A stretch of DNA of 64,000 nucleotides, from contig NC_011071.1 of the NCBI RefSeq assembly GCF_000020665.1, forward strand, positions 734,501 through 798,500, read 5' to 3'. Each line of letters starts with the position of its first letter. Positions within the stretch are counted from its first letter, which is position 1. Shown here piece by piece: positions 46,302 to 54,353 of the stretch. Origin of the DNA: Stenotrophomonas maltophilia R551-3. GTDB taxonomy: Bacteria; Pseudomonadota; Gammaproteobacteria; Xanthomonadales; Xanthomonadaceae. The position numbers and the translations under genes are program-made. The notes under the pieces were generated by a model. The model saw only the letters and a list, made by a program, of their open reading frames with translations, did not search any database and was not told where the DNA came from.

Positions 46302-47189
46302 ATGATCTATTTCCACGACATCGACCCCATCGCCCTCTCGCTGGGGCCGATCAAGGTGCACTGGTACGGCATCATGTACCTGCTCGGCTTCACCGCAGCC
46401 TGGCTGCTGGGCCGCAAGCGCATCGCCGATGGGCGCCTGCCGGGCGTCGATGCCAACGGCTTCTCCGACCTGCTGTTCTACGCCATGCTCGGCGTGGTGC
46501 TGGGCGGGCGCATCGGCTACATGCTGTTCTACGCGCTGGGCGATTTCCTGCACAACCCGCTGCTGCTGTTCAAGGTGTGGGATGGCGGCATGAGTTTCCA
46601 CGGCGGCCTGTTGGGCGTGATTGCCGCCTGCTGGTGGTGGTCGCGCAAGCACAAGCTGCATTTCTTCGACACCATGGATTTCATGGCGCCGCTGGTGCCG
46701 CTGGGCCTGGGCTTCGGCCGTATCGGCAATTTCATTGGTGCCGAGCTGTGGGGCAAGTACACCGACGGCAGCTGGGGCGTGGTGTTCCCGTCCGGCCTGC
46801 CGGCACCGCTGAACCAGCTCGACCACGCCACCCTGCAGGCGCAGTTCGCGACCGGCGCGTTGAACCAGTTCGCCCGCCATCCCTCGCAGCTGTATGAAGC
46901 GTTGCTGGAAGGCCTGGTGATGTTCGTGGTGCTGTGGGCGGTATCGGCCAAGCCACGCCACCGCTACCTGGTGGGTGGCCTGTTCGCGCTGATGTACGGT
47001 CTGTTCCGCTTCGCGGTGGAGTTCGTGCGCATGCCCGACAACGGCGTCTACGTGGCCTTCGACTGGCTGACCCGTGGCCAGATCCTCAGCCTGCCGCTGA
47101 TCGCCTTCGGCCTGGTGCTGCTGGTGATGTCGCGCCGCGCGCCGGTACTGCAGCCGCAGCTGCCGGTGGCTGCCGAGGGCAAGGCATGA
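46302..47189 (+). CDS. lgt: Prolipoprotein diacylglyceryl transferase
   Basis: 295 residues and seven membrane helices. Lgt adds diacylglycerol from phosphatidylglycerol to the lipobox cysteine, the first step of lipoprotein maturation in the inner membrane. Family blocks: [18 protein letters not shown], the conserved [14 protein letters not shown] and the signature [35 protein letters not shown] follows. The start [16 protein letters not shown] is standard. The stop overlaps the thyA start by 4 bp, a coupling also known from E. coli. Confidence 0.96.
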   Translation: MIYFHDIDPIALSLGPIKVHWYGIMYLLGFTAAWLLGRKRIADGRLPGVDANGFSDLLFYAMLGVVLGGRIGYMLFYALGDFLHNPLLLFKVWDGGMSFHGGLLGVIAACWWWSRKHKLHFFDTMDFMAPLVPLGLGFGRIGNFIGAELWGKYTDGSWGVVFPSGLPAPLNQLDHATLQAQFATGALNQFARHPSQLYEALLEGLVMFVVLWAVSAKPRHRYLVGGLFALMYGLFRFAVEFVRMPDNGVYVAFDWLTRGQILSLPLIAFGLVLLVMSRRAPVLQPQLPVAAEGKA

Positions 47190-47980
47190 AGGCTTACCTG
47201 GACCTGCTCTCGCACGTGCTGGAACACGGTGCCGAGAAGAGCGACCGCACCGGTACCGGCACCCGCAGCGTGTTCGGCTGGCAGATGCGTTTCAACCTGG
47301 CCGACGGCTTCCCGCTGGTCACCACCAAGAAGCTGCACCTGCGCTCGATCATCCACGAGCTGTTGTGGTTCCTGAAGGGCGACACCAACATCGGCTACCT
47401 GAAGGACAACCAGGTGCGGATCTGGGACGAGTGGGCCGACGAGAACGGCGACCTCGGCCCGGTCTACGGCAAGCAGTGGCGCAGCTGGGCCACTGCCGAT
47501 GGCGGTGAGATCGACCAGATGCAGTGGCTGGTGGACGAGATCAAGCGCAACCCCGATTCGCGGCGGCTGGTGGTCAGCGCCTGGAACGTGGGCGAGCTCT
47601 CGCAGATGGCGCTGATGCCGTGCCACAACCTGTTCCAGTTCTACGTGGTGGACGGCAAGCTCAGCTGCCAGCTGTACCAGCGCAGCGGCGACATTTTCCT
47701 CGGTGTGCCGTTCAACATCGCCAGTTACGCGCTGCTGACCCACATGGTGGCGCAGGCCACCGGCCTGGGCGTGGGTGACTTCGTGCACACGCTGGGCGAT
47801 GCGCACCTGTATTCGAACCACTTCGAGCAGGCCCGCGAGCAGCTGTCGCGTGAGCCGCGCGCGCTGCCGAAGCTGTGGTTGAACCCGGAGGTAACCGACC
47901 TGTTCGGCTTCCAGTTCGACGACATCCGCATCGACGGCTACGATCCGCATCCGGCGATCAAGGCGCCGGTGGCGGTATGA
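47186..47980 (+). CDS. thyA: Thymidylate synthase
   Basis: 264 residues, exactly the E. coli length. It methylates dUMP to dTMP with methylene-tetrahydrofolate, leaving dihydrofolate. The catalytic Cys146 lies in [14 protein letters not shown], and [33 protein letters not shown] and [19 protein letters not shown] complete the active site. It is coupled to lgt and to the following small gene by 4-bp overlaps. folA, whose product recycles the dihydrofolate made here, lies 574 bp further on the same strand. Confidence 0.97.
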   Translation: MKAYLDLLSHVLEHGAEKSDRTGTGTRSVFGWQMRFNLADGFPLVTTKKLHLRSIIHELLWFLKGDTNIGYLKDNQVRIWDEWADENGDLGPVYGKQWRSWATADGGEIDQMQWLVDEIKRNPDSRRLVVSAWNVGELSQMALMPCHNLFQFYVVDGKLSCQLYQRSGDIFLGVPFNIASYALLTHMVAQATGLGVGDFVHTLGDAHLYSNHFEQAREQLSREPRALPKLWLNPEVTDLFGFQFDDIRIDGYDPHPAIKAPVAV

Positions 47981-48540
47981 GCGCGCGCATGCTTTCCCGC
48001 TGCCTGTTGGCGCTGTGTGCCGCGCTGCCTCTGGGCATGGCCCAGGCCGCACCGTCGGATACGCTGTCGCTGGCCAGGCAGGTCAATGAGCAGATCGTGC
48101 ACAAGCACATGCGCGAGGAAGTGCAGGCGTTCGCCGGGGCATTCAACGGCAGCACGATGATGCCCCAGGATGTGCCGGAAGGCTGCCGGGCACAGATGAG
48201 TGAGGCGGTGACCGGCATGTACACGGCGATGACCGAGCACCTGAAGGCGGGCGTCGAGAACCCGGCGTATCAGCGTGAGCTTGAACAGGGTCTGGCCACC
48301 GTCTATTCCAACGACCAGCTGAAGGCGTTCCTGGCGCGCGGCGCCAGTGACGATATCGCTGCGCTGTCGGCAGAGATCCTGTCGGGACCGGGCCTGAAGG
48401 AGATCGAAGAGGCGCAGAAGCAGAAGATCCTCGCTGGCCTGGATGAGCAGACCACGTCCAGCCCTGCGCTGGCTGCGGCATTGCAGGCCGCCAGTGCCGC
48501 GAACGCTGCCTGCGAACGCCTGCAGATCGATGCCAGCTGA
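47977..48540 (+). CDS. Exported helical protein between thyA and folA
   Basis: 187 residues with a signal peptide ([16 protein letters not shown]). The mature part is almost all helix ([58 protein letters not shown]), with Cys in EGCRAQ and NAACERL that could pair. It resembles DUF2059-type periplasmic proteins in outline, but I do not claim the family. It overlaps thyA by 4 bp and lies 13 bp before folA, so it belongs to the lgt-thyA-folA transcript although its product is exported. Confidence 0.78.
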   Translation: MSARMLSRCLLALCAALPLGMAQAAPSDTLSLARQVNEQIVHKHMREEVQAFAGAFNGSTMMPQDVPEGCRAQMSEAVTGMYTAMTEHLKAGVENPAYQRELEQGLATVYSNDQLKAFLARGASDDIAALSAEILSGPGLKEIEEAQKQKILAGLDEQTTSSPALAAALQAASAANAACERLQIDAS

Positions 48541-48553
48541 GGAGGTGGTAGCA

Positions 48554-49045
48554 ATGAAGCTGTCGATGATCGTGGCGCTGGACCGCAATCGTGGCATCGG
48601 CCAGGGCAATGCCATGCCCTGGCACCTGCCGGATGATTTCAAGCATTTCAAGGCGCTCACCCTGGGCAAGCCGATCCTGATGGGGCGCAAGACCGCCGAG
48701 TCGATCGGCCGCGTGCTGCCGGGGCGGACCAACCTGGTGCTGACCCGCAGCGGCCAGGTGCCATTCGAGGGCATGCGCGCGGTGGCGTCACTGGACGAGG
48801 CGAAGGCGATTGCCGAAGGCGAGGGCGCCAGCGAACTGTGCATCATCGGCGGCGGCGAGATCTTCCACCAGCTGCTGGACCAGGCCAGCGACCTGTACCT
48901 GACCTGGGTCGATGCAGAAGTCCCCGCCGACACGCATTTCCCTGAGGTGGACGCGGATGACTGGCAGGAAGTGAGCAGCGAGCCGCACCCGGCCGATGAA
49001 CGCCACGCCTACGCGTTCCGCTTCGTGCACTACGTGCGCCGCTGA
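48554..49045 (+). CDS. folA: Dihydrofolate reductase
   Basis: 163 residues. It reduces dihydrofolate to tetrahydrofolate with NADPH and is the trimethoprim target. Blocks: MIVALDRNRGIGQGNAMPWH, LPDDFKHFKALTLG with the proton donor Asp28, ILMGRKTAESIGRVLPGR, and the cofactor loop CIIGGGEIFHQLL. A strong ribosome site (GGAGGTGG) lies 6 bp upstream. In E. coli folA also lies next to apaH in convergent orientation; here one gene (DUF1287) stands between them. Confidence 0.96.
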   Translation: MKLSMIVALDRNRGIGQGNAMPWHLPDDFKHFKALTLGKPILMGRKTAESIGRVLPGRTNLVLTRSGQVPFEGMRAVASLDEAKAIAEGEGASELCIIGGGEIFHQLLDQASDLYLTWVDAEVPADTHFPEVDADDWQEVSSEPHPADERHAYAFRFVHYVRR

Positions 49046-49058
49046 CCGCCGCGCATCT

Positions 49059-49126
49059 GTAGAGCCGAGCCATGCTCGGCTGCTTTCCGCGGACACCTCC
49101 CGTAGCCGAGCATGGCTCGGCTCTAC
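49059..49126. repeat. SMAG (GTAG) palindrome dimer
   Basis: GTAGAGCCGAGCCATGCTCG and the inverted CGAGCATGGCTCGGCTCTAC. It separates folA from the convergent ten-gene minus-strand operon. Confidence 0.87.
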
Positions 49127-49134
49127 AGGATTGC

Positions 49135-49782
49135 CTACGGCATCCGGTAATGCCCGATGATCGTGTGCTGGAACAACAGGTTCTCTTCCCGCGTGCCGCG
49201 CGCGATGTTGTGCAGCACCAGCGGCGTGCCATCGGCCAAGCGCCGGTCGGAGACGATGCCCACATGCAGCAGGCCGTTGCCGTTGAGTTTCCAGGCGACG
49301 ATGTCGCCGGCTGCGTAGTCGGCGGCGGCGGTGCTGATCGGCTGCTGCCAGCGCTGTCGCTCGAACCAGCGCATCAGGTTCGGGACGCGACGATGATCGA
49401 TGTTGCGGTCCGGCCGTGACAGGCCCCAGATCGCCGGATAGGCGTTGAAGTTGCCGCGCATGTCTTCGTGCACGCGGGCCTGCAGGTCCAGGCCCTGGCT
49501 GCGCAGGGCACGCACCACCACGTCAGTGCATACGCCGCGATCCAGTGGCACGTCGCCGCCGGGATAGGCCAGCACCTGGTAAGCAGGGTCGTAGCGGGTG
49601 GTGACGCCGATCTGCGCGCGTGCCGCAGCCACCAGCGGCGGTGAGGCGGCCTGCGCTTGCGTCGGTGCGCGTTCAGCGCTGTCCGCAGCCGTAGGAGCAG
49701 GCGGCGAGCCGGGCTGGCAGCCGCTGGCCAGAGCCAGCGTCAGCAGCAGCACCGTCCATGGTGCCCAGCCCTGTCGTGTCAT
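49135..49782 (-). CDS. DUF1287 family lipoprotein (YijF-like)
   Basis: 215 residues. The signal ends in LALASGC (Cys22), a lipobox. The mature domain matches DUF1287: GVTTRYDPAYQVLAYPGGD, PLDRGVCTDVVVRALR, LDLQARVHEDMRGNFNAYP and AAGDIVAWKLNGNGLLHVGI. The Cys in RGVCTDV and the His in LLHVGIV sit where the catalytic pair of NlpC/P60-like enzymes would be, so a cell-wall amidase or peptidase role is plausible. It overlaps apaH by 4 bp and is the last gene of the operon. Confidence 0.87.
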   Translation of the reverse strand: MTRQGWAPWTVLLLTLALASGCQPGSPPAPTAADSAERAPTQAQAASPPLVAAARAQIGVTTRYDPAYQVLAYPGGDVPLDRGVCTDVVVRALRSQGLDLQARVHEDMRGNFNAYPAIWGLSRPDRNIDHRRVPNLMRWFERQRWQQPISTAAADYAAGDIVAWKLNGNGLLHVGIVSDRRLADGTPLVLHNIARGTREENLLFQHTIIGHYRMP

Positions 49783-50813
49783 GCCTGCGGTGGTGCGCCG
49801 TTGTTGTTGCCACCACCACCGTTGCCGCCAGCGCCACCACGACGGCGGCGACGACGCGGGCCGCGGTTGCCCGGGTTGGCAGCGGGCGTAGTGCCGCCGC
49901 CGTGTTCCTTGCCTTGTTCCTTGCCCGGCGCTGCGGCGGCAGGCCGCTCGTGCGCCGGGCGCGCTGGCGGGCGGGCGTTGGGCACGGGTGCCGGTACATC
50001 GCGGCCTGGCACCTGCACCACGCGCAGTTCATCGGTATCGAGCTGGATCGCGGTGAGCTTGCCGCCCCACACCGCACCGGTGTCGATGGCGTGCACGCCC
50101 TGGGTGATGGTCAGGCCCAGCGCCGACCAGTGGCCACAGACGACCTTGAGGTCACGCTCGACCCGGCCCGGCACTTCGAACCAGGGGTACAGCCCCTGTT
50201 CCTGCGTGCCCGGCGTGCCCTTGTCCTCGATGCCGATGCGCCCACGCGGGGTGCAGTAGCGCATGCGGGTGAGCACGTTGATGATCGCGCGCGAACGGTC
50301 GTAGCCGGACAGGTTCGGTGCCCAGCTCGGCTTGTCGCCGTACATGTTGCGGAACAGCTTGCGGTAGCCGGCGCCGTGCAGCTGCACTTCGACTTCAGCG
50401 GCATGCCGCTCGGCCATCTGCGTGGTCCACTTCGGCGCCAGGCCGGCGTGCACCATCATCCAGCCCAGCTCGCGGTCCACATGCACCAGCTTCTGCAGGC
50501 GCAGCCAGTCCAGCAGTTCGTCGCGATCCTCGGCCTGCACGATGCGCAGCAGGTCCGGATTGACCTTGCGCTGTTCCTCTTCGGTGCGCGCACCCACGGC
50601 CAGCAGCGAAAGGTCGTGGTTGCCCAGCACCACCACGCTGTGCTCGCGCAGCGAGTGCACCAGCCGCAGCGTTTCCAGCGACTGGCCGCCGCGGTTGACC
50701 AGGTCGCCACAGAACCACAGGGTGTCCTGCGCGGGGTCGAAGCGGATCTTCTCCAGCAATCGCTGGGTGACGTCATAGCAGCCCTGCAGGTCGCCGATCG
50801 CCCACACACTCAT
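49779..50813 (-). CDS. apaH: Symmetrical bis(5'-nucleosyl)-tetraphosphatase with Arg/Gly-rich tail
   Basis: 344 residues. Residues 1-270 are a normal ApaH metallophosphatase: WAIGDLQGCYD, LWFCGDLVNRGGQSLETL, VVLGNHDLSLLAVG, MMVHAGLAPKW and VVCGHWSALG. It splits Ap4A to ADP and also removes Np4-type caps from RNA. The last roughly 70 residues are an added disordered tail, Pro/Ala-rich, then six consecutive arginines (about residues 320-325) and Gly/Asn repeats. The E. coli protein lacks this. The tail could bind RNA (inference). It follows apaG by 15 bp. Confidence 0.93.
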   Translation of the reverse strand: MSVWAIGDLQGCYDVTQRLLEKIRFDPAQDTLWFCGDLVNRGGQSLETLRLVHSLREHSVVVLGNHDLSLLAVGARTEEEQRKVNPDLLRIVQAEDRDELLDWLRLQKLVHVDRELGWMMVHAGLAPKWTTQMAERHAAEVEVQLHGAGYRKLFRNMYGDKPSWAPNLSGYDRSRAIINVLTRMRYCTPRGRIGIEDKGTPGTQEQGLYPWFEVPGRVERDLKVVCGHWSALGLTITQGVHAIDTGAVWGGKLTAIQLDTDELRVVQVPGRDVPAPVPNARPPARPAHERPAAAAPGKEQGKEHGGGTTPAANPGNRGPRRRRRRGGAGGNGGGGNNNGAPPQA

Positions 50814-50828
50814 CGTTCGGCCTCCGTG

Positions 50829-51212
50829 TCAGTGCAGGGTGCGCGGGATGGCCAGCACGAAAGGTGCGACCGCCGCAGCGAATTCGGTGCCATCGTCGGC
50901 AACCATGTCGTAGTGCCCCTGCATGGTCCCGTGATCGGTCCCCAGCATGACACCGGAGGTGTAACGGAAGTCTTCACCGGGGCGCAGGCGTGGCTGCTCG
51001 CCGATCACGCCATCGCCATCGACGTGCTCGACACGGCCGTTGGCATCGGTGATGCGCCAATGGCGTGCGATCAGGCGCGCGGCGACCTGCCCCTGGTTGT
51101 GGATGCGGATCGTATAGGCGAACGCATAGCGGCCGTCTTCCGGCGCGGATTGATCGTCGAGGAAGCGCGGGGCGACTTCGACGGAGATGGCATAAACGTC
51201 AGCGTCTTCCAT
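50829..51212 (-). CDS. apaG: Co2+/Mg2+ efflux-associated protein ApaG
   Basis: 127 residues, the usual size, with the fibronectin-III-like fold: [69 protein letters not shown] and [14 protein letters not shown]. The start [13 protein letters not shown] is 13 bp downstream of rsmA. ApaG has been linked to Co2+ resistance and Mg2+ efflux, but its molecular action is unknown. Its place between rsmA and apaH is conserved in proteobacteria. Confidence 0.95.
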   Translation of the reverse strand: MEDADVYAISVEVAPRFLDDQSAPEDGRYAFAYTIRIHNQGQVAARLIARHWRITDANGRVEHVDGDGVIGEQPRLRPGEDFRYTSGVMLGTDHGTMQGHYDMVADDGTEFAAAVAPFVLAIPRTLH

Positions 51213-51225
51213 ACCGGCAGTGTAA

Positions 51226-52029
51226 TCAGGAGGCATTGGCCAAAGCGATGAATTCGGCCACGTCCAGCTGTTCGGCACGGGCATCGGGACGCACGCCGGC
51301 GGCAGCGAACTGCTCGGCGGACACCACGTTGTTCAGGGCATTGCGCAGCGTCTTGCGGCGCTGGCCGAAAGCGGCCTTGACCACTTCGGCAAAGCGCTTG
51401 TGATCGCGGATGTTGATCGTGGCCGGGTCGCGCGGTACCAGTCGCACCACGGCCGAATCGACCTTCGGCGGCGGCCGGAACGCGCCCGGCGGCACCACGA
51501 ACAGCGAGGTCACCTCGCAGTACGCCTGCAGCATCACGCTGAGACGGCCGAACACCTTGCTGCCGGGGCCGGCGGCCATGCGGTCGACCACTTCCTTCTG
51601 CAGCATGAAGTGCATGTCGCGGATCACCGCGGCATGTTCCAGCGCATGGAACAGGATGGGCGAGGAGATGTTGTAGGGCAGGTTGCCGACCAGGCGGATC
51701 GGCTGGCCGTCGGCCAGTTCGGTGAAGTCCACGCGCAGCACATCGCGGTGGACGATGGTCAGCTCGCCCAACGGTTCGGCGGCCGCGGTCAGCGGCGCGA
51801 TCAGGTCGCGGTCGAACTCGATCACCGTCAGCTTCGGGTGCACGCGCAGCAGCGGCAGGGTGATCGCACCCTGGCCCGGGCCGATCTCGACCAGGCGGTC
51901 ACCGTCTTTCGGGTTGACTGCCATCACGATCTTGTCGATGTAGTGGCGGTCGGCCAGGAAATGCTGGCCAAGCTGCTTCTTGGCCGGTGCGGTGAACACC
52001 GGGCCGGAGGGGGAATGCGGGGAATTCAT
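51226..52029 (-). CDS. rsmA: 16S rRNA dimethyladenosine transferase (KsgA)
   Basis: 267 residues. It dimethylates A1518 and A1519 near the 3' end of 16S rRNA, a late step in small-subunit assembly. Motifs: [19 protein letters not shown], the SAM site [24 protein letters not shown], and the catalytic [17 protein letters not shown]; later [14 protein letters not shown]. The start [10 protein letters not shown] overlaps the pdxA stop by 4 bp. Use of SAM links it to metK and ahcY in this window. Confidence 0.96.
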   Translation of the reverse strand: MNSPHSPSGPVFTAPAKKQLGQHFLADRHYIDKIVMAVNPKDGDRLVEIGPGQGAITLPLLRVHPKLTVIEFDRDLIAPLTAAAEPLGELTIVHRDVLRVDFTELADGQPIRLVGNLPYNISSPILFHALEHAAVIRDMHFMLQKEVVDRMAAGPGSKVFGRLSVMLQAYCEVTSLFVVPPGAFRPPPKVDSAVVRLVPRDPATINIRDHKRFAEVVKAAFGQRRKTLRNALNNVVSAEQFAAAGVRPDARAEQLDVAEFIALANAS

Positions 52030-53006
52030 GCGCTCAGTGTACGTTGCCGCGCAAGCTGCGCACACAGCGTCGTTGCCGCCTGCAGGCTGGAGGGATCGGC
52101 GATGCCGCGGCCGGCAAGATCCAGCGCGGTGCCATGGTCCACGGCCACGCGCGGGTAGGGCAGGCCCAGGGTCAGGTTCACTGCCTGCTCGAAGCCTGAG
52201 TACTTCAGCACCGGCAGGCCCTGGTCGTGGTACATCGCCAGCACGGTGTCGAAGCCGGCCAGCTTGGCGGGCAGGAAGGCGGTGTCGGCCGGAAGCGGCC
52301 CGACCAGATCCATGCCCTCTGCGCGCAGGCGCTGCAGCAGGGGGATGACCAGGTCCAGCTCCTCGCGGCCCAGATGGCCGTCTTCGCCGGCATGCGGGTT
52401 CAGGCCGAGCACGGCGATGCGAGGCGCAGCCAGGCCGAACTCGCGGCGCAGCGCGGCATGCACGGTACGCAGGGTGTGCTCCAGGCCGGGAGCGGTGATC
52501 GCATCGGCGACGTCGCGCAGCGGCAGGTGGGTGGTGGCCAACGCCACGCGCACGATGTGGTTGGCCAGCATCATCACCACCTTTACCCCGGCCTGGTCGG
52601 CCAGCAGTTCGGTGGTGCCGCTGTAGGCGATGCCGCCCTCGTTGATGACCGCTTTGTGCACCGGGCCGGTGACCACCCCGTGCAGTTCGCCGGACAGACA
52701 GGCCTGGCCGGCACCGAGCAGGGCGCCGATGACCGCGCCGGCATTGGCCGGATCGGCGTGGCCGAAATGGCTGGGTACGGCGTTGGGGACGGCACGCACG
52801 CGCAGGTCACCAGGGACACGCGCTTCGGCGTCCTCGGGCAGCAGCTGCAGTGGCAGGTTCAGCGCGGCCGCGGCCGCGCGCAGGGTGTCCGGGTCGGCGA
52901 AGGCCAGCAGCCGGCAATCTTCACGCGGCTGCTGGACAAGGCGGACGCACAGCTCCGGGCCGATCCCGGCGGGCTCGCCCGGTACCAGAGCGAGCTCGGG
53001 GCGCAT
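52026..53006 (-). CDS. pdxA: 4-hydroxythreonine-4-phosphate dehydrogenase
   Basis: 326 residues, normal length. It oxidises 4-hydroxythreonine phosphate with NAD in the pyridoxal-phosphate pathway. Blocks: LALVPGEPAGIGPELCVRL, GVVTGPVHKAVINEGGIAYS, GTTELLADQAGVKVVMML, LGLNPHAGEDGHLGREE and VLAMYHDQGLPVLKY, containing the metal-binding His residues. It lies 3 bp after surA and overlaps rsmA. The gene order surA-pdxA-rsmA is conserved from E. coli. Confidence 0.96.
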   Translation of the reverse strand: MRPELALVPGEPAGIGPELCVRLVQQPREDCRLLAFADPDTLRAAAAALNLPLQLLPEDAEARVPGDLRVRAVPNAVPSHFGHADPANAGAVIGALLGAGQACLSGELHGVVTGPVHKAVINEGGIAYSGTTELLADQAGVKVVMMLANHIVRVALATTHLPLRDVADAITAPGLEHTLRTVHAALRREFGLAAPRIAVLGLNPHAGEDGHLGREELDLVIPLLQRLRAEGMDLVGPLPADTAFLPAKLAGFDTVLAMYHDQGLPVLKYSGFEQAVNLTLGLPYPRVAVDHGTALDLAGRGIADPSSLQAATTLCAQLARQRTLSA

Positions 53007-53009
53007 CGG

Positions 53010-54353
53010 TCAGGACTGCGGCGGGGTCGCGGTGTTTTCCGCGCGGTCACCGCTGCGGAAGCTGACGTAGGCTTCGCCACGCAGTTCCTGCAGGAAGCGG
53101 TTGTACTCGTCTTCCAGCTTGCGGCGGCCGATGGTCTCGCGGACCTGGGCACGCTGGTTGTCGTTGGTCACGTCGGTCTGGCGGGTGGCCACGCGCTGCA
53201 GGATGTGCCAACCGGCATCGGTGCGGAACGGCTGGCTGACGCCACCGTCCTGGATGCCGGCGACCTGCTGGCCAAAGGCCGGGCCGAATGCGTCAGCCGG
53301 GAACCAGCCGAGATCGCCGCCCTGGCCCTTGCTGTTGCTGTCCTCGGAGGACTCCTTGGCCACGGTCTGGAAGTCGGCACCGCCGGCGATACGAGCGCGC
53401 AGGGTATCGATCTTGGCCTTGGCGGCAGCGTCGGTCTGGTGGTCGTCCACCCGCACCAGGATGTGGCGGCCGTGATACTCGGTGACGGTGTTCGCGCCGG
53501 CTGCGGCACTGGCATCACGTACTTCCACCAGTTTCAGCAGCTGGAAGCCGCTGGGGCCACGGATCGGGCCGACCACTTCACCGGCCTTCATCTTTTCCAT
53601 CATCTGCGCGAAAGCCTGAGGGATTTCATCCAGGCTGCGCCAGCCCAGGTCGCCGCCTTCCAGCGCGTTCGGGCTATCAGAATAGCGGACGGCAGCGGCA
53701 TTGAAGTCCAGCTCGCCCTTGTCCAGCAGCGCCTTCACGCCATCGGCCTTCTTCTGGCCGGTAGCGATCTGGTCGGCGTTGGCACCATCGGGCACGGCGA
53801 TCAGGATGTGTGCCAGGTGGTACTGGTTGCCAACCGTGGCCTGCTGCTTCAGGGCGGCATCGACTTCGCCCTCGCTGACGCTGATGCGGCTCTGCGCGAA
53901 GCTCTGGCGCAGGCGCTGCACGGTGATCTCATCACGCACCGAAGCGCGGAAATCGTTGAAATCGATGCCGTCATGGGCCAGGCGCTGGCGCAGGGCGTCC
54001 AGCGTCGAACCATTCTGCTGGGCGATGGCATTCATCGCCTGGTTCAGCTCCTGGTCGCCGACCCGGATGCCGCTGCCCTGGGCACGGGCCACCTGCAGCT
54101 TGACCAGCACCAGGCGCTCAAGCACCTGCCGGCTGAGCACGTCTTCCGGTGGCAGCTGGTTTTCACGGCCGACGTACTGCGCCTTGATGTTGGCGATCGC
54201 ACGCTGGAGCTCGCTCTGCAGGATCACGTCCTCATCGACGACGGCGGCGATGCGGTCAAGCGGCTGCGCCTCCTGGGCAAGCACCTGCAGGGGGGCGGAC
54301 ACGCTGGACACCGCCAGCAGCGAGGCGAGAAGAACGGGGAAGCGCTTGGTCAT
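53010..54353 (-). CDS. surA: Periplasmic chaperone and peptidyl-prolyl isomerase SurA
   Basis: 447 residues. A signal peptide (VLLASLLAVSSVSAPLQVLA) is followed by the SurA N-domain (LDRIAAVVDEDVILQSELQR), then two parvulin domains (about residues 175-275, YHLAHILIAVPDG and GGDLGWRSLDEIP; and 290-390, YHGRHILVRVDDH and GGDLGWFPADAFGPAF), and a short C-terminal helix. SurA escorts unfolded porins and LptD to the BAM complex. It overlaps lptD by 4 bp, coupling it to a main client. Confidence 0.96.
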   Translation of the reverse strand: MTKRFPVLLASLLAVSSVSAPLQVLAQEAQPLDRIAAVVDEDVILQSELQRAIANIKAQYVGRENQLPPEDVLSRQVLERLVLVKLQVARAQGSGIRVGDQELNQAMNAIAQQNGSTLDALRQRLAHDGIDFNDFRASVRDEITVQRLRQSFAQSRISVSEGEVDAALKQQATVGNQYHLAHILIAVPDGANADQIATGQKKADGVKALLDKGELDFNAAAVRYSDSPNALEGGDLGWRSLDEIPQAFAQMMEKMKAGEVVGPIRGPSGFQLLKLVEVRDASAAAGANTVTEYHGRHILVRVDDHQTDAAAKAKIDTLRARIAGGADFQTVAKESSEDSNSKGQGGDLGWFPADAFGPAFGQQVAGIQDGGVSQPFRTDAGWHILQRVATRQTDVTNDNQRAQVRETIGRRKLEDEYNRFLQELRGEAYVSFRSGDRAENTATPPQS

